Of a stretch of 64,000 nucleotides of DNA, positions 45,236-54,145 are shown in pieces. The position numbers and the translations under genes are program-made. The stretch is from positions 1,389,001 to 1,453,000 of the forward strand of contig NZ_CP013251.1 in assembly GCF_001583435.1 (NCBI RefSeq), in the 5' to 3' direction. Within the stretch, counting starts at the first letter, position 1. Every line of letters starts with the position of its first letter. The notes beneath the pieces were generated by a model. The model saw only the letters and a list, made by a program, of their open reading frames with translations, made no database searches and was not told where the DNA came from. This DNA comes from Endozoicomonas montiporae CL-33 (GTDB taxonomy: Bacteria; Pseudomonadota; Gammaproteobacteria; Pseudomonadales; Endozoicomonadaceae).

Positions 45236-46615
45236 TCAGTTTTTCTTACGACGCAATGGTTCAAAACCTGCATCAACGGCTGTACTGCCCGCTTCTGTAG
45301 GCTTGCGTCGTTTGCCGACGTTTTTCTTTACGCGATGACGGGCTTTGGTTTTATCGTTCTCTTTTTTGCTGACTTTCTTTTTCTTCGAGCCTGCTGCTTT
45401 GCCGGAAGCTTTAACCTTTTTCGGGCCTTTCCAGGAACCGCGCAATTCCTTGATGGAGCGTTTTTCGAAACGGGTTTTCAGGTAACGCTCAATGCTGGAC
45501 ATCAGGTTCCATTCATTAGGACCAATGAGGGAAATCGCCAGCCCTTTTTCACCGGCACGGCCGGTACGACCAATGCGGTGCACATAATCGTCGCCACTGC
45601 GTGCCATATCGAAGTTAATGACCAGCTGCACGCCTTTGATGTCCAGACCCCGGGCTGCTACATCAGTAGCGACCAGAATGTTGATTTGTCCGTCCTGATA
45701 GCGGTTCATAATCTGTTTGCGGTGTTTATGATCCATATCGCCGTGCAATACACCGACCTGCAAACCCTGTCTCTCCAACAGGTTGAACAGGTGCTCGGCA
45801 TTGGTTCGGGTGTTGGAAAACACTAAGGCTTTGTCAAAGGTTTCGTGTTTCAGCAGCCAACTCAGCAGGCGCTCTTTGTGCGGATTGTCGTCCGACAGCA
45901 TGATCTGCTGGTGAATGTTTTCATGCTTGTCGCGAGCGGTGCTGAGAGTAATGGTTTCAGGGTTCTTCAGAACAAACTGAACCAGTTCGCCCATGCCTTT
46001 TTGTTTCATGGTGGCTGAGAACAACAGGGTCTGGCGTTCTGTACGACATTCGCCTGCAATCTTCAGCATGTCGGCACTGAAGCCGAAGTCGAGCATCCGG
46101 TCGGCTTCATCCAGTACCAGATATTCCAGATCGCTGAAGTCGGTATTGCTGTTTTCCATGTGTTCCAGCAGGCGACCCGGCGTGGCAATCAGGATTTCCG
46201 GATTCTTGCGCAGGGTGTTGACCTGATGACGGAAATCGTCGCCACCGGTGATGATGCCCGCCTTGAGCCAGGTAAAGGCTGCCAGCTTTTCACACTCAGT
46301 CAAAACCTGACGCGCCAGTTCCCGGGTGGGTACCAGAATCAGTCCGCGGGTGCTGGAACGGGGTGCCGGGTTGTTCTGCATCTGGTGCAGCATCGGCAGC
46401 AGGAACGCGGCGGTTTTACCACTGCCGGTTTCTGCATTAACGATAAGATCCTTGCCATTGAGCACCTCAGGAATCGTCGCTTCCTGAACGGGCGTTGCCT
46501 GGGTGAATTGCAGTTGATCCAGAGCCTTTTGCAGGCGGTCGTGCAGTGCCAGTTCGGAGAAAATCAAGGGCGGGTCCTCGGCAGAAAATGATGGGGAATT
46601 TTGAGAGGCAGGCAT
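45236..46615 (-). CDS. DEAD-box ATP-dependent RNA helicase
   Basis: This 459-residue helicase has all core motifs: Q-motif (FTQATPVQEATIP), AETGSGKTAAF, PTRELARQ, TPGRLLEHM, VLDEADRML, SATM, then VFSNTRT, VATDVAARGLD and HRIGRTGRAG. The last 90 residues are a Lys-rich tail (KKKKVSKKENDKTKARHR) for RNA binding. The order and tail suggest an SrmB-like ribosome-assembly helicase, but RhlE-type is possible. Confidence 0.93.
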   Translation of the reverse strand: MPASQNSPSFSAEDPPLIFSELALHDRLQKALDQLQFTQATPVQEATIPEVLNGKDLIVNAETGSGKTAAFLLPMLHQMQNNPAPRSSTRGLILVPTRELARQVLTECEKLAAFTWLKAGIITGGDDFRHQVNTLRKNPEILIATPGRLLEHMENSNTDFSDLEYLVLDEADRMLDFGFSADMLKIAGECRTERQTLLFSATMKQKGMGELVQFVLKNPETITLSTARDKHENIHQQIMLSDDNPHKERLLSWLLKHETFDKALVFSNTRTNAEHLFNLLERQGLQVGVLHGDMDHKHRKQIMNRYQDGQINILVATDVAARGLDIKGVQLVINFDMARSGDDYVHRIGRTGRAGEKGLAISLIGPNEWNLMSSIERYLKTRFEKRSIKELRGSWKGPKKVKASGKAAGSKKKKVSKKENDKTKARHRVKKNVGKRRKPTEAGSTAVDAGFEPLRRKKN

Positions 46616-46639
46616 TCTATGCGTGAAGGCGCGAAAAAG

Positions 46640-47575
46640 CTATGGCTGGCCAAACAGCATTTCAGTGAATGTGTCGGAAACGGCATCGGACAGTTCGTTG
46701 ATCCAGCTATATTGCCCTGCCATTTGAAACGTGTCGTAGGCAAAAGCGCCTTTTTTCATTACATACAGTGCAGTTCGGGCACCGGTATGGGTGAGGGCGC
46801 CATCTGTTGCGTCCTGTGAAGGCTGGCCGTAAGTATTTTCCAGATACTGGATGATAATGGTTGAGTGGTAGGTGATAATGTAGCCAACGATTTTAATGTG
46901 GTCTTCGACGGTGTTACTGACTATTCCCCGGACAGACCACTCGGATTCGCCTTCAGAGGAGTAATGGCCGCTCTGGTAATACTCAATAAAATCACCTGCG
47001 GCGTCGCCCACCGGGCTTAGTACCATGTTCATGATTTGCAATAACAAAAAGATGGGCAGAATTCTTGGGTACTTTGGGTAGAGGCTGAAGACAGTCAGTA
47101 ATGGCAGACCTATCGATATTCCATCTTCCACCAGATCGTCCAGAGAGCTTTGAAAGAAATCACTGACCTGATTGGAAAAAGAGTCGCAGGCACGGTACAC
47201 AATGTTTTGCAGACGTTCCTGATTGCTGAGTGGAACCGGCTGTTCAACAGTGATGTACCTGCAGGTTTTTCGCTTTATCCAGCTTTTGGGGCATTTTTGA
47301 AGCAGATCCGCGCTGTTTGCGAGCTGATTACCCGCCAGTACCTTACCAAAAGCAGGCTCATGGTTGCAGATCAGTGTGGACTGATTACCTGAAATATCCA
47401 CCATACACAGCTTGTCATCCCTGAGGCTGGTGGCAAGGGTCTGTGGGTGGATGGCTGCCTTTGTTGTTGTGGCTGTTATCATCAGGCACGTCACTATCAG
47501 GCACGTCACTATCAGACATGTCTCCATCAGACATAGAAGGCAGCGTTTTTTCATTGCGGTATGGAATTCAGCCAT
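46640..47575 (-). CDS. Exported protein with repeat-built signal peptide, unknown function
   Basis: This 311-residue protein is not recognised. The signal peptide core is built from a repeated pentamer (CLIVTCLIVTCLM) encoded by 15-bp tandem repeats. The mature part has several Cys, one clear membrane stretch (RILPIFLLLQIMNMVLSPVG) and a Tyr-rich C-terminal half. Start options are the ATG at 47575 or a second Met at residue 8. It converges on no gene and is separated from the helicase by 25 bp. Confidence 0.65.
   Translation of the reverse strand: MAEFHTAMKKRCLLCLMETCLIVTCLIVTCLMITATTTKAAIHPQTLATSLRDDKLCMVDISGNQSTLICNHEPAFGKVLAGNQLANSADLLQKCPKSWIKRKTCRYITVEQPVPLSNQERLQNIVYRACDSFSNQVSDFFQSSLDDLVEDGISIGLPLLTVFSLYPKYPRILPIFLLLQIMNMVLSPVGDAAGDFIEYYQSGHYSSEGESEWSVRGIVSNTVEDHIKIVGYIITYHSTIIIQYLENTYGQPSQDATDGALTHTGARTALYVMKKGAFAYDTFQMAGQYSWINELSDAVSDTFTEMLFGQP
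47481..47534. repeat. 15-bp tandem repeats in the signal-peptide coding region
   Basis: The unit atcaggcacgtcact occurs twice exactly (47481-47495, 47496-47510), followed by a diverged copy atcagacatgtctcc (47511-47525) and a partial one. Each unit adds five residues (CLIVT) in frame. Confidence 0.85.
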
Positions 47576-47783
47576 TGGTTATCAGTTTATCAGCGCAGTT
47601 ATTTATTGACCGGTTGATGGACGATAAGTTTCCGATCAGGAATTACCTTTGATAACTATCTGCTCGCAGGACTAATGGAGTTGCGTTAACCGTGTTTCGA
47701 TGAACCTGACCTTCCGGACTACGAAGTCTGCCCTGCCTTATGATATTTTTGTCAGACTATCTGTTTTGGACAATCAAAAAGTA

Positions 47784-48230
47784 ATGGACTCTATTTCTAA
47801 CCAGAAAACCATCTGTATTTCCGGCGGCTTTGACCCGGTTCACATTGGCCATTTACGTATGATTCAGGCAGCAGCAAAACAGGGAAAAGTGGTTGTGATT
47901 GTGAACTCTGACGATTGGCTGTTGCGAAAAAAGGGCTATGTTTTTATGCCTTTTGCCGAACGTTGTGAGCTGCTGGAAGGCTTTGCCAGTGTGTCAGAAA
48001 CGGTAGCAGTTGATGATGCCGACAACTCGGTATGCGAAGCACTGGAAAGATTGAAGCCGGATTACTTTGCCAACGGTGGTGATCGTAAAAACAATAACAC
48101 GCCTGAGGTCGAGCTGTGTCAGCGCCTGGGCATTGAACTGTTGTGGAATGTGGGCGGTGGAAAGATTCAAAGTTCGTCGGAACTGGTGAATTTTAATGGA
48201 AATGGCGAAACGCCAAATCCATTGAAATAA
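47784..48230 (+). CDS. Cytidylyltransferase-family nucleotidyltransferase
   Basis: This protein of about 148 residues is from the HldE-C/TagD superfamily. The HxGH motif is in ISGGFDPVHIGHLRMI, and ISSTT-like residues appear as IQSSSELV near the C-terminus; NGGDRKNNNTPE is a conserved middle loop. It would transfer AMP or CMP to a phosphorylated substrate, perhaps a sugar. The ATG at 47784 places the motif at the usual distance; 47700 is a longer alternative. Confidence 0.82.
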   Translation: MDSISNQKTICISGGFDPVHIGHLRMIQAAAKQGKVVVIVNSDDWLLRKKGYVFMPFAERCELLEGFASVSETVAVDDADNSVCEALERLKPDYFANGGDRKNNNTPEVELCQRLGIELLWNVGGGKIQSSSELVNFNGNGETPNPLK

Positions 48231-48240
48231 ACGGGATTAT

Positions 48241-48397
48241 ACCAATCAAAATAATTAGCTTCGTGATGAGCATGCCTTTTCAGCCGGTTAGGCAAGGCGG
48301 CGTGAGGAGCCATAGCCGTAGCTATGGCGACGAATGCCAACGCAGAATAACCGGCTGAAAAGGCAGCGCAATAGAATAGCTAATTATTGCGATTGGT
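48241..48397. repeat. 157-bp composite palindromic intergenic element
   Basis: Nested inverted repeats fold the whole segment: accaatc/gattggt at the ends, ataattagc/gctaattat, tgccttttcagccggtta/taaccggctgaaaaggca, and an inner ccatagc/gctatgg. It lies exactly between the convergent cytidylyltransferase and metG genes, ending 1 bp before the metG stop. It resembles ERIC-type elements and would serve as a bidirectional terminator. Confidence 0.8.
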
Positions 48398-48398
48398 A

Positions 48399-50447
48399 TT
48401 ACATCACCCGCATACCCGGCTGGGCGCCTTCATGGGGTTCCAGAATCCACAGCTCTTTTCCGCCAGGACCGGCAGCCAGAACCATACCTTCACTCACGCC
48501 AAACTTCATTTTGCGTGGTGCGAGGTTAGCCACCATCACGGTGTGTTTGCCGATCAGGGCTTCCGGAGCATAGGCTGATTTGATACCCGCGAAAATGTTG
48601 CGGGTTTCAGCTTCACCAATATCCAGAGTCAGGCGCAGCAGTTTGCCAGCGCCTTCAACGTGTTCTGCGTTCACGATTTTGGCGATACGCAGATCCACTT
48701 TGGCGAAATCGTCAAATTTGATCTCTTCAGCCACCGGCTCTTTTTCCAGCCATTCATTGCTGGAAGTGGTGTCGGCTGGCTTTTGTTCAGCCATTTTTGC
48801 CAGCACTTCCTTGCTCGCTTCAATCATGTTGCCCACCTTGTCGGCTTCAACACGAGTCATCAGCGGTTTGAACTTGTTAACTTCGTGATCCAGCAACAGA
48901 GACTGGCTGTCAGCCCATACCAGAGGTTCAACGTTCAGGAAGGCTTCTGCTTTAACCGCCATCGCTGGCAGTACCGGCTTCAGGTAGATCATCAGCAGAC
49001 GGAACAGGTTAATACCTGCGGTGCAGATGTTGTGCAGTTCCTGGTCTTTGCCTTCTTCTTTGGCCACTACCCAGGGCTTTACTTCGTCGATCCAGGCGTT
49101 GGCTTTGTCAGCCAGCGCCATGATTTCACGCATGGCCTTACCAAACTCGCGACCTTCGTACAGGGTGGCAATTTTGTCACCGGCTTTCTGGAAGTCTGCG
49201 GTCAGTTCCGGGATCAGGTTGTTGGCCGACAGCTTGCCACCGAAGCGTTTTTTGATGAAACCGGCATTACGGCTGGCAATGTTGACGACCTTGCCCACCA
49301 GATCGGAATTAACACGCTGAATGAAATCGTCAGTGTTCAGATCCAGATCGTCAATGCGGTTAGACAGTTTGGCTGCGTAGTAGTAACGCAGGTATTCCGG
49401 GTCGAGGTGGTCCAGATAGGTGCGGGCAGTAATAAAGGTGCCACGGGATTTGGACATTTTCTCGCCGTTAACGGTCAGGTAACCGTGAACGCTGACGCTG
49501 GTTGGGGTGCGGTAGTCTGTACCGTGCAGCATTGCAGGCCAGAACAGACAGTGGAAGTTAACAATGTCTTTACCGATAAAGTGGTGAACTTCACAGTCGC
49601 TGTCTTTCTTCCAGTAATCGTCGAAGTTCAGGTCGTCACGGCGGTCACACAGGTTTTTAAATGCCGCCATGTAACCAATAGGTGCGTCCAGCCAGACATA
49701 GAAGTATTTGCCGGGTTCGCCCGGAATCTCGAATCCGAAGTAAGGCGCGTCGCGGGAAATATCCCAGTCCTGCAGACCAGCGTCCAGCCACTCGGCCAGC
49801 TTGTTAGCGATTTCGTCAGAGATGGTGCCGGAACGGGTCCATTCTTTCAGGAAAGCATCGAAGTCAGACAGTTTGAAGAAGAAGTGCTCACTCTCTTTCT
49901 CCACGGGTGTGGCGCCGGAAATGGCAGAACGGGCGTTCTTCAGGTCAGCCGGAGAGTAGGTAGCACCGCAGGCTTCACAGTTGTCACCGTACTGATCAGG
50001 CGTGCCACACTTCGGGCAGTCGCCCTTGATGTAGCGGTCAGCCAGAAACATCTCTTTTTCAGGGTCGTAAGCCTGAACAATGTTGCGGCTGGCAATGTGA
50101 CCTTTCTCTTTCAAAGCCAGATAGATGGCTTCGGACAGCTCGCGGTTTTCGTCGGAGTGTGTGGAATGGTAGTTATCAAATTCCACGTGGAATTCGCTGA
50201 AGTCACGCACACGCTCTTTGTTGATCAGGGCAACGGATTCTTCCGGAGTAATGCCCTGTTTTTCAGCATGCAGGCTGATGGCGGTGCCGTGGGCATCGTC
50301 AGCGCACACGTAGGTGCACTGGTTGCCGAACAGCTTCTGGAAACGAACCCAGATGTCGGTCTGAATGTATTCGACCAGATGGCCCATGTGCAGCGGCCCG
50401 TTGGCATAGGGCAGGGCGCTGGTAACGAGAATCTTTCTTTGGCTCAT
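48399..50447 (-). CDS. metG: Methionyl-tRNA synthetase
   Basis: This 682-residue class I synthetase has the HIGH-type motif in [15 protein letters not shown], the zinc knuckle ([18 protein letters not shown]) near residues 148-165, and KMSKSRG. A C-terminal tRNA-binding domain ([20 protein letters not shown] onward) gives the dimeric form found in E. coli. It is cytosolic and essential. Confidence 0.98.
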   Translation of the reverse strand: MSQRKILVTSALPYANGPLHMGHLVEYIQTDIWVRFQKLFGNQCTYVCADDAHGTAISLHAEKQGITPEESVALINKERVRDFSEFHVEFDNYHSTHSDENRELSEAIYLALKEKGHIASRNIVQAYDPEKEMFLADRYIKGDCPKCGTPDQYGDNCEACGATYSPADLKNARSAISGATPVEKESEHFFFKLSDFDAFLKEWTRSGTISDEIANKLAEWLDAGLQDWDISRDAPYFGFEIPGEPGKYFYVWLDAPIGYMAAFKNLCDRRDDLNFDDYWKKDSDCEVHHFIGKDIVNFHCLFWPAMLHGTDYRTPTSVSVHGYLTVNGEKMSKSRGTFITARTYLDHLDPEYLRYYYAAKLSNRIDDLDLNTDDFIQRVNSDLVGKVVNIASRNAGFIKKRFGGKLSANNLIPELTADFQKAGDKIATLYEGREFGKAMREIMALADKANAWIDEVKPWVVAKEEGKDQELHNICTAGINLFRLLMIYLKPVLPAMAVKAEAFLNVEPLVWADSQSLLLDHEVNKFKPLMTRVEADKVGNMIEASKEVLAKMAEQKPADTTSSNEWLEKEPVAEEIKFDDFAKVDLRIAKIVNAEHVEGAGKLLRLTLDIGEAETRNIFAGIKSAYAPEALIGKHTVMVANLAPRKMKFGVSEGMVLAAGPGGKELWILEPHEGAQPGMRVM

Positions 50448-50621
50448 GCGTGTACTGTTTCGCTCGAACTGGCAGATATTGGAAAATAATCAGGCATTAT
50501 ACTGCATTGTGTGGTGGGAGCCATAAGGGGAACGGGAAGTGTTGTCAGGCAAGAATGGTCAGGAAGCCGTTCTTTGGGCTTGCTGACCATAAGGCCGGCT
50601 TCAGGACTCGGTTGCCGGATT

Positions 50622-52571
50622 TTAGAGCAGGTCTTTAACTCTGGTTACGATGACACTCAGGTTATCACCCGAACGGGCTCTAAAGGCGTGATCACGAATG
50701 CTGGCAGCCAGATTATCCGGCGTTATGTCGGGATTTTCGGCACACAGTTTATGCACCAGCCGTGTAATTTGCTCATTGGTTGCCACTTCAGGAATACCAT
50801 CACTGAATTGTATCAGGAATCCGTTGGAGTCAAGTTCATCTTGATCATAAACGGTAACAAAGGGTTTTGGGCTGGTCACGCTATTGTAGTGGTGATCTCC
50901 GATAGAGGAGACACAGCTCATTCCCGGTTCTCCTTCAGGCGTATCAATACTTTTGACTCGAATCTGGCTTGGTCTGCTTGGATGGAGTGTAATGAGGCCT
51001 CCACGCTCATGAACCATTTTGTTAAAGCGTGATTCCCGGTTGTCAGGGTTATCTTCTGGTAGTAACTCTGCATCTTCAGACAATTGGATATAAGCGCCAG
51101 CTTCGGAAGGGGCTTTGGCAGGATTGACAAATAAAGACCGACTGTCGCCTGTATTAATGATGCATAAATGCTGACCAATAACTGCTGCAGCGTTGATAGT
51201 ACTACCACCCAGCTTGTAATCGCCCTGCCTGTCCAGATCAACAATGGCTGCCTGACAGGCTCCCACCATACCGGTGGTTGTCAGTTCCCTTTTATTCATT
51301 GAACTAAGACGCTCAATAAGAGCCTTCGGAAGCTTTCTGGCACTTTCTGTGGCTGCGGAGTTATCTCCTTTATCTTGTTGACAATCGACAGTATGCCCAT
51401 CAAGAACGGCGGTAATTCGAACCGGTGTCCAGTGACCGGCAATGATGCCATGCGCTTGTTGGGCAACAGTGACATCTTCCATACCATAAACAACATTACC
51501 GTCGGCGGCTGCAATGCCTGTTGCTGGTAGTTCTTTTGACATTATCTTGTAATGATCCGCGTACTCCCAACGCCCCAGTGGTTGCGTTCCGTCCAGAAGC
51601 CTTTGGAACGTTCCATGCTGCTTTTCATCGAACGCTTCATTTTCTCCTTGCTCTCTGGCTCTTTTCTTATTTACTGCGAGTTCTTCTTTAAGCATTGCTG
51701 CATTGGTGGTTATCTCGTAGTCAAGATCTTGCAACTCCTGAAGAGATAGCTTGTTTAGTTTGGGCTCTGACACAAAAGCACACTGCTTTTTAATGGTATC
51801 AACTGTTCGTCCATTGACCATCGTACTTTTAACTAACTGCTCCTTATCCGGAAGGTTGTTTAATCTGGCTGATAGAGGCCTGTTCATGAGAGTTCTTCTT
51901 CTGGCTGACAACTCCATAGCCAAATGATCCGAAATGTCAGACTCTTCTTTATTGTCTCGGTATGAGCTTGAAACCCTTATAGCTAACTCTTCCACGAACT
52001 TACTGTTGATTGAACAAAGCTCTTGAAAAAAGGCTCTTTCTTTAGCCTCGGATTCAAAATCTGAGTCAAACTTTCCGGAAAACGCCTGCTTCAGGTGGCT
52101 CATTAAGTGCTTGTAGTCGCCTTCACGCAAATTGGGTAGAACGGCATTTTTCTGATTATCAATTCGGTCATAAACACGGGCTTTAGGAAGGAAAGGCGTT
52201 TTTGCTGACTTTTCAATATCACCAACAAACGGTTTTAACCCTGATGGTGTTAAACTGCTAATAGCTTGGACTTGAATTCCTCTCTCAGATAAGTGGGTTC
52301 TTTCAGCATAAGTGTTCAGGCTGGCGGTCATATTGTTTTGATAATCAGTGAATGTTTTGCCTTGAGGATCTTTGACCGTCACTACCCAGGATTTTGTCCA
52401 ACCCCAAGTCCCATCGGTTTGCCCGAACTCCTGATTGAACTCCTTTTCTGACATGACTCTTCCATTGTCAGACATGCCCAGTTGTTCCCCGGGCTTACTT
52501 TTTCCATACTCGCGAATAGTTTTGCAAAAATCGTACGCAGTCGGGTAAGCATTGAGTTCACTGGGATTCAT
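50622..52571 (-). CDS. PP2C-type serine/threonine phosphatase with long N-terminal extension
   Basis: In this 649-residue protein the C-terminal half is a PPM/PP2C domain. ITAVLDGHTVD stands for the DGHGG motif, followed by GGSTINAAAVIG, IINTGDSRSLFV, VHERGGLITL, LIQFSDGIPEV and ARSGDNLSVIVTRV. The metal-binding Asp residues are retained, although the DGHGG glycines are altered. The first 350 residues are novel, helical and charged, with no signal peptide. Such a composition would suit a translocated effector acting on host phosphoproteins, but an intracellular bacterial role is equally possible. Confidence 0.82.
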   Translation of the reverse strand: MNPSELNAYPTAYDFCKTIREYGKSKPGEQLGMSDNGRVMSEKEFNQEFGQTDGTWGWTKSWVVTVKDPQGKTFTDYQNNMTASLNTYAERTHLSERGIQVQAISSLTPSGLKPFVGDIEKSAKTPFLPKARVYDRIDNQKNAVLPNLREGDYKHLMSHLKQAFSGKFDSDFESEAKERAFFQELCSINSKFVEELAIRVSSSYRDNKEESDISDHLAMELSARRRTLMNRPLSARLNNLPDKEQLVKSTMVNGRTVDTIKKQCAFVSEPKLNKLSLQELQDLDYEITTNAAMLKEELAVNKKRAREQGENEAFDEKQHGTFQRLLDGTQPLGRWEYADHYKIMSKELPATGIAAADGNVVYGMEDVTVAQQAHGIIAGHWTPVRITAVLDGHTVDCQQDKGDNSAATESARKLPKALIERLSSMNKRELTTTGMVGACQAAIVDLDRQGDYKLGGSTINAAAVIGQHLCIINTGDSRSLFVNPAKAPSEAGAYIQLSEDAELLPEDNPDNRESRFNKMVHERGGLITLHPSRPSQIRVKSIDTPEGEPGMSCVSSIGDHHYNSVTSPKPFVTVYDQDELDSNGFLIQFSDGIPEVATNEQITRLVHKLCAENPDITPDNLAASIRDHAFRARSGDNLSVIVTRVKDLL

Positions 52572-52928
52572 AGCTTTATCTCTTGTTCTGGGTAAGGAAT
52601 GTCTTGACTATCGGCGAACTCAGCGCAACCCTGATTAAAAATTGTCACTGTTGCTCAACCCGGCCTCGGGGTAAACTATTAACCTTACATACAAAGGCGG
52701 AACGTGCTGAACAGTGTAAAACTACGCATTGCTCTTTTGTTGACGCAGGAGCAGACTTGCCGCCCTTTTTTCTTTCAGAAATCCTGACGTTTTTCAGGGT
52801 TGTTTGTCACGACTGTTTGGGCAGAGCCGGCGGGATTCCCGGAACATCGCCAACAAGGGTTCGCCCGATCCATGTTTAATTTCAATGACCGGTAGACCGG
52901 AACCGGGAAGGCAGGTATTGTTAATTCC
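52572..52928. other. Gene-free stretch upstream of dnaT-like gene
   Basis: These 357 bp separate the divergent phosphatase and dnaT-like genes. Reading frames here are short and lack ribosome-binding sites. The stretch presumably holds the two promoters; no hairpin or repeat stood out. Confidence 0.4.
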
Positions 52929-53399
52929 ATGACCGAAGAGGATCGAAAACAGCGTTACATTCGTCAACGCAACGCCGGTGCATTGCCCTGGGAACTTGAA
53001 GATTCGGCACCTGTCGAACCGGAGCATCCGGTGTTTTCCCAAGGTATCCAGCAGGACGCTTCGGCAGCACCCGTTAATGAAGGTGCCCGGGTACAGCCGT
53101 TACCGGACGATTTTCAACCTGATCCGGTATACATCGAGTTTCTTGAAGTTCACCACGGCATTGATCGTGAGTTTACTCTGGCTCAGCTGGTTGAGTTTAA
53201 ACTGTACTGGCGTGAGACGGGTGAAGCGCGCAAGGCATGGCAGAACAAGTTCAAGAACCATGTGATCTACCAGTGGAAGCGGAGCCAAAGTGAAACAGGG
53301 CAGAGAGCTAATCGATCAACAGCTGAAAAGCTTACAGACACCAGCTGGGCAGACGGCATACAGCTCGACTTCGACGACACCGACGACACCGACGACTGA
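52929..53399 (+). CDS. DnaT-like primosomal domain protein
   Basis: This 156-residue protein has a DnaT DNA-binding type domain near residues 58-115 (PLPDDFQPDPVYIEFLEVHH, then FKLYWRETGEARKAWQNKFK). The N-terminus is acidic and flexible, and the C-terminus ends in an Asp/Thr repeat (DFDDTDDTDD). It probably assists loading of the replicative helicase. Its 3' end overlaps the next gene by 110 bp in another frame. Confidence 0.75.
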   Translation: MTEEDRKQRYIRQRNAGALPWELEDSAPVEPEHPVFSQGIQQDASAAPVNEGARVQPLPDDFQPDPVYIEFLEVHHGIDREFTLAQLVEFKLYWRETGEARKAWQNKFKNHVIYQWKRSQSETGQRANRSTAEKLTDTSWADGIQLDFDDTDDTDD

Positions 53400-54087
53400 G
53401 TCTGTGCAGGGGGCTGCTTCCGGCCCGGGTACTGATCAGACTGACAGTGCAGAACAGCAAAAAAATTACCGTTACGCGATCAACACCCTGTTCACCCTGC
53501 TGGAAGACGCCTACCCGTTAAAGTTCAAGCGGGCATTTCCTGCCGAAGAAGATCTGAACCGGGCCAAGCGGGTCTGGTTCCAGTCGCTGAAAGAATTTCA
53601 CCCCCGACGCATTGTTAAGGCCGCTCAGAAAGCGCTGGATACCAGCAAGTTCTTTCCCGATCTGAGTGATATCCGTGAACTGTGCAAGCTGCGCTACGAC
53701 GAAGTGGGACTGAAGGAACCTTTGCAGGCTTACTATGAAGCCTGTTACGCGCCCGTTCAGAGCCGCGATTATCACTGGTCGCACATTGCCGTCTATCTGG
53801 CTGCCAAACAGACCGGCTGGATGACGTTACGCAGTGAAGAGCAGCGCATTGCCTTGCCGATTTTCGAGCGCAATTACGAGATTATCTGTAATCGGGTGCT
53901 GGATGGCGAAGATATTGAAGCCGATATTTTTCAGGGGCTTGAAGACACTCGTAATAAAGAGGCGGTGAGGTTAGCAGACGAACAGGCCGAACAGGCCCTG
54001 CGTCAACAGATGGAAAAGCAAGGCATTGATCCGGATGCCGGACGCGATGCGTTTATTAAAATGCGTAAACAACTGACTGGTAAGTAA
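53290..54087 (+). CDS. Lambda P-like replication (helicase-loader) protein
   Basis: This 265-residue protein starts at a GTG (53290) with ggag upstream, inside the dnaT-like gene; a GTG at 53404 would avoid the overlap but has a poor site. The core (YRYAINTLFTLLEDAYPLKF, RRIVKAAQKALDTSKFFPDL) resembles phage lambda P-type proteins, which deliver the DnaB helicase. Together with DnaT it would form a primosome loading pair. The first 45 residues are Thr/Ser-rich linker. Confidence 0.65.
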   Translation: MKQGRELIDQQLKSLQTPAGQTAYSSTSTTPTTPTTESVQGAASGPGTDQTDSAEQQKNYRYAINTLFTLLEDAYPLKFKRAFPAEEDLNRAKRVWFQSLKEFHPRRIVKAAQKALDTSKFFPDLSDIRELCKLRYDEVGLKEPLQAYYEACYAPVQSRDYHWSHIAVYLAAKQTGWMTLRSEEQRIALPIFERNYEIICNRVLDGEDIEADIFQGLEDTRNKEAVRLADEQAEQALRQQMEKQGIDPDAGRDAFIKMRKQLTGK

Positions 54088-54145
54088 CCATTATCTTTCC
54101 TGTAATTGGCTGGCGGCAAGATATTCCTGCTGACCGTTTACACTT

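Noticed and set aside
48660..50489. 609-codon plus-strand frame opposite metG
   Set aside because: It mirrors metG codons on the other strand, has no family resemblance, and metG is certain.
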